From assembly GCA_012510625.1 (NCBI GenBank), contig JAAZHP010000258.1:1-28714 (forward strand): a stretch of DNA of 28,714 nt. Direction: 5' to 3'. How positions within the stretch are numbered: position 1 is the stretch's first letter; the number at the start of each line of letters is the position of its first letter. Under the pieces are notes generated by a model. The model was given only the letters and a program-made list of their open reading frames with translations, was not told the DNA's origin and made no database searches. Source of the stretch: Bacillota bacterium. GTDB lineage: Bacteria > Bacillota > Dethiobacteria > DTU022. A program made the position numbers and the translations under genes. Positions 1 through 5,916 of the stretch are shown one piece after another.

Positions 1-1323
1 CAGGGTGCCGATGTTATTATCGCCGTAAATCATGCTTCTGCCAGGGATAATATTGAACTGGCCCGGGAGGTGCCTGGAATTGACCTTATCCTGGGAGGCC
101 ACGACCATGAGCGGATGGAGCCCTTATGGGTTAACCATACCATAGTATTGCAAACTTCAGCCTACCTGCAGCATCTTTGCATCCTGGAGCTTGCTTTTGA
201 TTGTTCCAGCGGCAAGCTGCGTCTGAGAAATAAAGAGACCGGTCTTCCTTACCACCTTGAACTGGATAAATCGATTACGGAAGATCCCCTCATCGCCGAG
301 ATGGTGGCGGGGTATGAACAAGAACTGAACAGGGGAATTAATGCACTGACCGGAGGAAAGGTCAAGTCAATGGATGAGGTGGTCGCTTATGCCGACTTTG
401 AGCTCTACAGCGCCCCCTTCCAAGAGACGCCCATGGGTAATTTCGCCACTGATGCTTTGCGCATTGTAGCCGGTCAAAAGCTGGGAGAAAGGGTTGATTT
501 TGCGCTGCTTCCTTCAGGGCTCTGCTGGAAGTCCCTGGGACCGGGAAAGATTACCTTTAAAGAGTTGGCCGATATTACCCTTACCGGTACGGGCTCTGAT
601 ATGCTGCCCGGCCATCCGGTAGTATCCTTCTATCTGACCGGAGAGGAAGTGCGGCGCATTTTAGAGATTTTCTTCCTTCTTCCGGAATTCAGGGGATACG
701 CGGAATACCCCCAAATTTCAGGCCTGCGCCTTGCTTACGACCCGCAGCGGGCTGTCTTGTTCAATCTTCCTTTTAAAATCATAGATGTTTTTGGAGACAG
801 CACGCCGATCCCTTCCCTTCGCTCGGTAATTAACGCCGAGCGATTCACCGGAGAAGGGCGGCAAACATTAAATGATGATTTTGTCCCGCTGGCGAGGGGC
901 GATCAAAAGCTATACCAGGTAGCAACCGAATCATATGTTCTATATCACCTGCCCACCCTGGAAAAAATAACTCATATTTTGCCCATGCTAAAAATAGTTC
1001 CCAAGGATGCTTCCGGAAATCCTGTGCCATACCTTGATCACGAAGGCAATATATCGGAAGAAATCTTGGTTTACGATGAGGAAGGCAGTGAGTTAAAGGT
1101 CTGGATGGCCCTGGTAGAATATGCCGCCGCTCATCCCCCCGGCCCCGAAGGCATCCCCCAGATACCCCCATACTACAGGGAACCCGCAAATCGCATCAGC
1201 AGCCGGCGGACATTTCCCCTTCTGGCCTGGCCCGGACTGATCCTTGTAGGGATTGCTGCTTTAATCTTCGGGTTAAGGTTAAGGCGGCGAAAAATAGCCC
1301 GGGGCGTTTGGCCCGGGCAGTAG
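1..1323 (+). CDS. 5'-nucleotidase / cyclic-nucleotide phosphodiesterase family, 3' part
   Basis: The gene is cut by the left edge of the window; 440 codons and the stop remain. The first residues visible end the calcineurin-like metallophosphatase domain: an NHAS segment followed by PGIDLILGGHDHE, where GHDH is the last metal-binding motif of the family. The 5'-nucleotidase C-terminal domain follows, with the ETPMGNFATDALR signature and ITFKELADITL. The C-terminus has a hydrophobic helix (LLAWPGLILVGIAALIFGL) followed by an Arg/Lys-rich tail, as expected for a protein anchored on the outer face of the cytoplasmic membrane. Members of this family hydrolyse 5'-nucleotides or 2',3'-cyclic nucleotides outside the cell to release nucleoside and phosphate. 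The signal peptide and the first metal-binding motifs lie outside the window, so exact substrate cannot be judged. Confidence 0.88.
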   Translation, partial: QGADVIIAVNHASARDNIELAREVPGIDLILGGHDHERMEPLWVNHTIVLQTSAYLQHLCILELAFDCSSGKLRLRNKETGLPYHLELDKSITEDPLIAEMVAGYEQELNRGINALTGGKVKSMDEVVAYADFELYSAPFQETPMGNFATDALRIVAGQKLGERVDFALLPSGLCWKSLGPGKITFKELADITLTGTGSDMLPGHPVVSFYLTGEEVRRILEIFFLLPEFRGYAEYPQISGLRLAYDPQRAVLFNLPFKIIDVFGDSTPIPSLRSVINAERFTGEGRQTLNDDFVPLARGDQKLYQVATESYVLYHLPTLEKITHILPMLKIVPKDASGNPVPYLDHEGNISEEILVYDEEGSELKVWMALVEYAAAHPPGPEGIPQIPPYYREPANRISSRRTFPLLAWPGLILVGIAALIFGLRLRRRKIARGVWPGQ

Positions 1324-1333
1324 CCTTCTTTTT
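1290..1333. terminator. Bidirectional rho-independent terminator
   Basis: A perfect 7-bp stem, GCCCGGG at 1297-1303 and CCCGGGC at 1312-1318 with an 8-nt loop, overlaps the end of the nucleotidase gene. On the minus strand the stem is followed after two bases by five T (1290-1294), a good terminator for the convergent symporter gene. On the plus strand a T-rich run lies at 1325-1333. Confidence 0.65.
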
Positions 1334-1388
1334 GCATTACCCGCATCAACTAGTTGTAAACAGCCGCCTCAAGAAAAATGTGAGTTGA

Positions 1389-2867
1389 CTATACCGTGTG
1401 ATCATAGCCTCCTTCCGCCTTAATTCCCCTCCGGGCAGCGGTAACAGCCACGGCACGGGCCTGCTCCTTCTCGGTGAAGCGGTAGAAAAAGAGGGGGATG
1501 GTGCAGGCCAGCATGCTCACCGCCGCCAGGAACACGTTGGCAAAGTAGATGCCGTCCTGGACTCGGGGCGGCGCGGCCACATTTTCCACGAAGCCTACAA
1601 TGCTAAGCGTGAGCATTATGGCGAAGGAGCTCAGGGCGGTGCCAACCTTGGAGATAAATGTTTGCATGGCGAAGCACATGCCTTCCGCCCTTTTGCCGGT
1701 CTTCCACTCCAGGTAATCCACCGTATCGGCGATCATGGCATAAGTCAAGATATTGGCAAAGCCCAACGGGATGCCCACGATAATTAACCCGGCCATGTTA
1801 AACCAGAGGCCGAAAGCAGATCTCCATCCCACGAAATACATGGCCAGCAGCACCGCCGCACCGGCCAGGTGGGAATAGATGAACAGGTCTCGCTTGCCGA
1901 ATTTGCGTGACAGCATGGGGGTTAAAAGGGAAGCCAGCAACCCGCCGGGAGCCACGGAGAGGTTGATTAAAGTAAAGTAGCCGCTATCTCCAAGATTATA
2001 CTTGGCAAAATAGATGCCCCCGGCGAGGAACATGCCTTTCAGGGAGCCCAAGATGCCCGACAGCACAATTAACATCAGCGGCCCATTTATAAACAACAGC
2101 TTGAAGTTTTCCAACATGGAATGGGGGGGCTCGTCAGAATAATACCTTTCCTTGGTGCCCACAAAAGCGGCAAAGATGAACGGAAGAGCCAGGGCCGCGA
2201 CGACTGCGGCAATCCAGGGAAAAGCTGCTCTCAGGTCGCTGCCGATGGCCGCCCTTACCGCCTCCTGCTGCTCCAGGGGGATTTCCTCCAGCAGCAGCCC
2301 ACCGGTAGTCCGGCTCTGCATGAAGCCCACGATAATAGGAACCGTCAGGGTAATCAACCCCCCTCCCAGGGTGCAGGCCAGCCTGGCTATGGTAAGCATG
2401 GTCGCTCGCTTGTGAGTGTCGGAGGTCATCGCCGTGGAGAGGCCCCAATAGGGCACGTCGAGGATGGTATAGAGTATGGCCCAGATGTTGTAAGTAACGA
2501 TTGCATATATGAGCCTGGCAGTGTAGTCAGCCCCGGGCAAGGTAGTAAAGCAGATTACTGTAAATATGGCTATAGGAAGAGGCGAAAACAGCAGGTAAGG
2601 GCGCAGCTTGCCCCACCTGCTCCTGGTTCGATCAACGATGCTCCCCATGATGGGATCGTTAAAAGCGTCAAAGAGGCGGGTGCCCAGCATGATCATGGCC
2701 ACGGCGCCGGGAAGCAGCCCCACCGCGTCGGTGTAATACAGCATTAAGAAAGAGCTGACCATGGCGAAGATCATGTTCTGCCCCAGGCCGGCGATGCTGT
2801 AGGAAAAGACCTCTTTGGGCTGCATGCCTTCACCGGGAGTAGTGCCCAGTATTTTGTGCCAGTTCAT
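1389..2867 (-). CDS. GPH-family sugar:cation symporter (MelB-like)
   Basis: This is a 492-residue, 12-helix transporter of the glycoside-pentoside-hexuronide:cation symporter family within the MFS superfold. Diagnostic stretches are DAFNDPIMGSIVDRTRSRWG in the first third, which holds the conserved Asp of the cation site and the basic cytoplasmic loop, and DTVDYLEWKTGKRAEGM before the second-last helices. It would bring a glycoside, pentoside or uronide into the cell with Na+ or H+. The ATG at 2867 is preceded by GAGG at a spacing of 7; an upstream TTG at 2882 in the same frame has no better site. It stands alone, converges on the nucleotidase gene and is divergent from the thiolase, so no neighbour points to its substrate. 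Confidence 0.9.
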   Translation of the reverse strand: MNWHKILGTTPGEGMQPKEVFSYSIAGLGQNMIFAMVSSFLMLYYTDAVGLLPGAVAMIMLGTRLFDAFNDPIMGSIVDRTRSRWGKLRPYLLFSPLPIAIFTVICFTTLPGADYTARLIYAIVTYNIWAILYTILDVPYWGLSTAMTSDTHKRATMLTIARLACTLGGGLITLTVPIIVGFMQSRTTGGLLLEEIPLEQQEAVRAAIGSDLRAAFPWIAAVVAALALPFIFAAFVGTKERYYSDEPPHSMLENFKLLFINGPLMLIVLSGILGSLKGMFLAGGIYFAKYNLGDSGYFTLINLSVAPGGLLASLLTPMLSRKFGKRDLFIYSHLAGAAVLLAMYFVGWRSAFGLWFNMAGLIIVGIPLGFANILTYAMIADTVDYLEWKTGKRAEGMCFAMQTFISKVGTALSSFAIMLTLSIVGFVENVAAPPRVQDGIYFANVFLAAVSMLACTIPLFFYRFTEKEQARAVAVTAARRGIKAEGGYDHTV

Positions 2868-3236
2868 CCTATGGCCTCGCAAAAGTTTTAATCTGTCTTG
2901 CTCCAGGGTCTGGGTACCGGCAACCTGGCCGCGTTCATAGGGTAGCGTGAAAGGGCTTAAAATATAAATGAAGGCAGCTTTACCGCTTCCCTAATTAATA
3001 GTAAATTTCTATTAAAGCCGCAATTTACCTGCCTACCCTCACAGTTCTGTTAAAAGTTTAGAATTTTTATAAATGAATAGCAAGAAGGAATTATCTAAAT
3101 ATGTAGAGAAATAATTTTCCCTAATATGAAATGATGATTTCATTAAATTCTCCCCGGCCTTGTTAAAGCAAAAAACCCTATCAGGGCCATCCGCGGGGAG
3201 GAAAACCTTGGCCAACCCAAATAAGGAGGAGGAGCG
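2868..3236. promoter_or_regulatory. Divergent intergenic region with AT-rich core and inverted repeats
   Basis: This 369-nt stretch separates the divergent symporter and thiolase genes and holds no convincing ORF. Its middle (about 3000-3165) is much more AT-rich than the surrounding genes. Two perfect inverted repeats are visible: TTAATAG-7-CTATTAA at 2995-3015 and ATGAAAT-4-ATTTCAT at 3126-3143. Either could be an operator. Nearer the thiolase, GGCCA (3185-3189) pairs with TGGCC (3209-3213) around an inner AGG/CCT stem, giving a possible leader hairpin just before the ribosome binding site. A -10-like TATAAA is present near 3070, but I cannot assign a convincing -35. Confidence 0.45.
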
Positions 3237-4412
3237 ATGCTCAGGGAATGTGTTATCGTTGACGGCGTGAGGACAGCAAACTGCAGAGCCCATGCCGAGA
3301 AGGGCTGGTTCAGAAAGCGAACACCCGACGAACTGCTGACGGCGGTCTTCGATGCTCTCTTTGAACGAAACAAGGCCGTTAAGCCGGAAGATGTGGAAGC
3401 CGTTTTTATCGGCTGCGCCAACCAGAGCGGCATGCAGCACGACATCGGCAGGCTGGCCTGGCTGGCCGGCGGCTACCCCGAAAGCGTGCCCGCCAATACC
3501 ATCTGCCAGCAATGCCCTTCGGGGATGTCCGCCATTGAGCACGCCGCCCGCGCCATCATGTGCGGCGAAGGCGAGATCTACGTCGCCGGCGGAGTGGAAG
3601 ACATGCTCAACGTGAAGATGGGGCAGGGGATGGAGCCCCCGGTGCGGCTTTACCAGCGCTATAATCCCATGGAGCTGCCCATGGGACCGACGGCAGAAAA
3701 AGTAGCCGGGATGTGGAAGATTTCTTCTGAAGATATGATCGAGATGGCTTACTACAGCCACAAGCGGGCGGCGGCAGCGCGGGACGCAGGCAAATTCAAG
3801 GATGAAATCGTCCCCGTGGAGGGAGAAAATGAGAAGGGGGAAAAAATTATCGTCGACCGCGACCAGTGGATCAGGGACAATATTTCCCGCGAAAGCATGG
3901 CCGGGCTGCCCACTCCCTTTAAAGATGGCGGTGTGATTACCGCCGCTTTCTCCTCTCCCCTGACCCAGGGGGCCTGTGCCCTGCTGCTGATGGAACGGCA
4001 GAAAGCCGATGCCCTAGGCTTAAGCTACCACCTGCGCTATAAGGGGGGAGCCATGGCCGGCTGCGACCCCACCATCATGGGGATAGGGCCGATCTACGCC
4101 GTGCGCAAACTGCTGGATAGATTTAACCTGACCCCCGGCGACATCGACGTGGTGGAGCTTAACGAAGCTTTTGCCAGCCAGGCCCTGGCCTGCCTGCGGG
4201 AGCTGGGATTTGAAGAGAATGCTCCTTTCAAAAAGACGAATCTCTGGGGAGGAGCGCTGGCCCTGGGGCATCCCCTGGGCGAGTCGGGCGCCCGCATCGT
4301 CATCACCTTGAACAACATCATGAAAAAAGATCTCCCCGATGCCAGGTACGGGCTGGCCGCCCTCTGCGGCGGCTTCGGCAATGCCAACGCTACGCTCTGG
4401 GAGAAAGTGTAG
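3237..4412 (+). CDS. Acetyl-CoA acetyltransferase / thiolase
   Basis: The 391-residue product has all thiolase catalytic elements. The nucleophilic Cys93 is in QQCPSGMSAIEHAARA, NEAF is at 309-312, His345 is in GGALALGHPLGESGAR, and the second catalytic Cys377 is in ALCGGFGNANATLW. Thiolases of this class condense two acetyl-CoA to acetoacetyl-CoA or cleave a 3-ketoacyl-CoA with CoA. Length and motif spacing are normal. The ATG is preceded by a very strong AAGGAGGAGG site. No 3-hydroxyacyl-CoA dehydrogenase, crotonase or CoA-transferase lies beside it, so synthetic versus degradative direction cannot be inferred. The CGGFGNAN end departs from the usual CxGGGxG, which may mean a non-standard acyl specificity. 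Confidence 0.92.
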   Translation: MLRECVIVDGVRTANCRAHAEKGWFRKRTPDELLTAVFDALFERNKAVKPEDVEAVFIGCANQSGMQHDIGRLAWLAGGYPESVPANTICQQCPSGMSAIEHAARAIMCGEGEIYVAGGVEDMLNVKMGQGMEPPVRLYQRYNPMELPMGPTAEKVAGMWKISSEDMIEMAYYSHKRAAAARDAGKFKDEIVPVEGENEKGEKIIVDRDQWIRDNISRESMAGLPTPFKDGGVITAAFSSPLTQGACALLLMERQKADALGLSYHLRYKGGAMAGCDPTIMGIGPIYAVRKLLDRFNLTPGDIDVVELNEAFASQALACLRELGFEENAPFKKTNLWGGALALGHPLGESGARIVITLNNIMKKDLPDARYGLAALCGGFGNANATLWEKV

Positions 4413-4427
4413 AAGCCTCACCTGTTA

Positions 4428-4514
4428 TGGGACAACAGGGACGTACCTTTCCGTCCCACAAATCAAGTTTAAGTCGATCAAAATGGGACAAACAGGTACG
4501 TCCCTAGTGTCCCA
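4428..4514. repeat. REP-like pair of 31-bp palindromes in inverted orientation
   Basis: Two 31-bp units, at 4428-4458 and 4484-4514, each begin with TGGGAC and end with GTCCCA. The second is the reverse complement of the first at 26 of 31 positions and both carry the core AGGTACGTCCCT in opposite orientation. A 25-nt spacer separates them. The arrangement resembles the paired REP units mobilised by IS200-like (RAYT, Y1 HUH) transposases in other bacteria. No transposase lies in the window. Confidence 0.6.
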
Positions 4515-4602
4515 CTTAGGCTCCGTTTGCCGTACCCAGCGGGCAGGATTTGAGGCTCCCCGGGTGGAAGAATTTATCCACTTCTACTACCGGGAGGGGC
4601 CA

Positions 4603-5406
4603 ATGAAGCCTTTTCTAAAGTGGGCCGGCGGCAAGTATCGCATTGTCCACCGCATCAAGGAGCAGCTGCCGCCAGGGAGCAGGCTGGTGGAGCCGTTCGT
4701 GGGATCGGGCGCCGTATTCCTCAATACCGATTATCCCAGCTACCTTCTCAGCGACAGCAATGCCGATCTGATCAACCTCTTCCAGGTTCTAAAAGAGGAG
4801 GGCGAATATTTTGTGCAATACTGCCGCGGCTATTTTATCCCCGCATCAAACCGGGAAGAAGAATACTACCGCCTGCGCTTTCAATTCAACCGGAGCAGGG
4901 ACAGGAAGGAGAAAGCCGCTCTCTTTTTATACCTGAACCGCCACGGCTACAACGGGCTCTGCCGCTACAATGCCGCGGGAGAATTCAACACCCCCTTTGG
5001 AAGATATGTAAAGCCCTACTTCCCGGAAAAAGAGATGATATATTACGCCCGGAAAGCGCAGCAGGCAGTATTTGTATGCCAGGACTTCCGCGTTGCCATG
5101 GTCCAAGCGAAGCCCGGGGATGTGGTTTACTGCGACCCCCCCTACGTTCCCCTCTCTTCAACCGCAAACTTCACGGAATACAGCAGCGGCGGCTTCGGCT
5201 TAGAGGAGCAGATAAAACTGTCGGAGCTGGCTGCCCGGCTGGCTGAAAAGGGAGTCCCCGTCCTGATCTCCAATCACGACACTGAATTTGTCCGGCAGAT
5301 TTACCGGGGCGCGCAGCTTACTTCTTTCAAAGTACGGCGCTTCATCAGCTGCAACGGGGATGGCCGGAACAAGGCCGGCGAGGTCCTGGCCCTGTTCGGA
5401 GGATAA
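4603..5406 (+). CDS. dam: DNA adenine-N6 methyltransferase, Dam/DpnM type
   Basis: The 267-residue protein is an alpha-class (D12) adenine methylase. In order it shows FLKWAGGK (5-11) and FVGSGAVFLN (32-41) for S-adenosylmethionine binding, the Dam-specific signature RHGYNGLCRYNAAGEFNTPF (113-132), and the catalytic DPPY at 178-181. That signature is typical of enzymes that methylate GATC, so GATC is the expected target, by inference. The ATG at 4603 was chosen because GGGAGGGG lies 3 nt upstream and the family begins with this KPFLKWAGGK segment; longer in-frame extension would run through the REP-like repeats. No restriction endonuclease gene is adjacent, so it appears to be an orphan methylase, possibly with a role in replication timing, mismatch repair or gene regulation. 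Confidence 0.93.
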   Translation: MKPFLKWAGGKYRIVHRIKEQLPPGSRLVEPFVGSGAVFLNTDYPSYLLSDSNADLINLFQVLKEEGEYFVQYCRGYFIPASNREEEYYRLRFQFNRSRDRKEKAALFLYLNRHGYNGLCRYNAAGEFNTPFGRYVKPYFPEKEMIYYARKAQQAVFVCQDFRVAMVQAKPGDVVYCDPPYVPLSSTANFTEYSSGGFGLEEQIKLSELAARLAEKGVPVLISNHDTEFVRQIYRGAQLTSFKVRRFISCNGDGRNKAGEVLALFGG

Positions 5407-5414
5407 ACTTGCCG

Positions 5415-5651
5415 TCATGATAGGGGACAGCCCCTGACAATAATGATTACGGTATCATCTCCACTTGCCACAGCTTCTACAGTTAAATCCTTTTCCACAT
5501 GCACCTTGTATGCGCTTATTTCGCTGCTGTGTTTTTGCATAGCTCTAAATGACTCCAGTATTTGCCACTCCAGGTTTGATTTAACCTTCAGGATAAAAAC
5601 CCCCTTTTTAATTGAAATACAAGGTTTGCCGGTTCCGCCAGGCTTTATCAT
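5415..5651 (-). CDS. Small hypothetical ORF, doubtful
   Basis: A 78-codon frame on the minus strand reads as a plausible small soluble protein (charged middle, beta-like end VEAVASGDDTVIIIVRG) with no family I recognise. Against it, the only strong ribosome binding site (AGGAGGTGA, complement of 5676-5684) lies 24 nt before the ATG, too far for normal initiation, and a stop codon in frame (5664-5666) prevents a longer start. The last codons also run through the palindrome AGGGGACAGCCCCT (5422-5435), so the C-terminus may be acquired repeat sequence. It may be a decayed gene. Confidence 0.35.
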   Translation of the reverse strand: MIKPGGTGKPCISIKKGVFILKVKSNLEWQILESFRAMQKHSSEISAYKVHVEKDLTVEAVASGDDTVIIIVRGCPLS

Positions 5652-5916
5652 TACACTTATGCGTTAACGGTTCAATCACCTCCTAATCCAATAACGTATC
5701 CGCGGCAGAAGAAATATGTAAGTCCATCAAAAGGCAAGGGAATTCTTCAGACCATTATTTAAAGGAAGCTTACCTGCTCCTGCCCAGGGCATCGGCAAGC
5801 TTCACCCTCATTTTTAAATATTCCCGCCAAACAGCTGCCTGCAGGCGGCATTGACAGGCCAGATAGGTCTTTGCTATTATTTTTGTGAATAAACAAACAA
5901 TTAAGGGGGCTCTACC
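5652..5916. promoter_or_regulatory. Intergenic region upstream of the GH3 gene
   Basis: No gene is visible here. An inverted repeat GAAGCTT (5765-5771) / AAGCTTC (5797-5803) encloses the small palindrome TGCCCAGGGCA and is followed by a short T run near 5811-5815, so it may end a transcript coming from the left. A near-palindrome of 16 bp (GCTGCCTGCAGGCGGC, 5834-5849) abuts the -35 box of the GH3 promoter and is a candidate operator. Confidence 0.45.
5851..5880 (+). promoter_or_regulatory. Sigma-A type promoter of the GH3 gene
   Basis: A perfect -35 box TTGACA (5851-5856) is followed after 18 nt by TATTAT (5875-5880), which also has an extended -10 TG at the proper place. Transcription would start near 5887, about 30 nt before the TTG start codon. 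Confidence 0.75.

Noticed and set aside
3150..3236. Riboswitch upstream of the thiolase
   Set aside because: Only a small hairpin is visible; I could not match any known riboswitch core.
3039..3761. 240-codon frame on the minus strand opposite the thiolase
   Set aside because: It is a shadow of the thiolase gene, has no ribosome binding site and its translation resembles no family; the plus-strand thiolase has intact catalytic motifs.
4339..4602. Longer N-terminus for the Dam methylase
   Set aside because: The extension reads through the thiolase end and the REP-like repeats, and the family begins at the KPFLKWAGGK segment.
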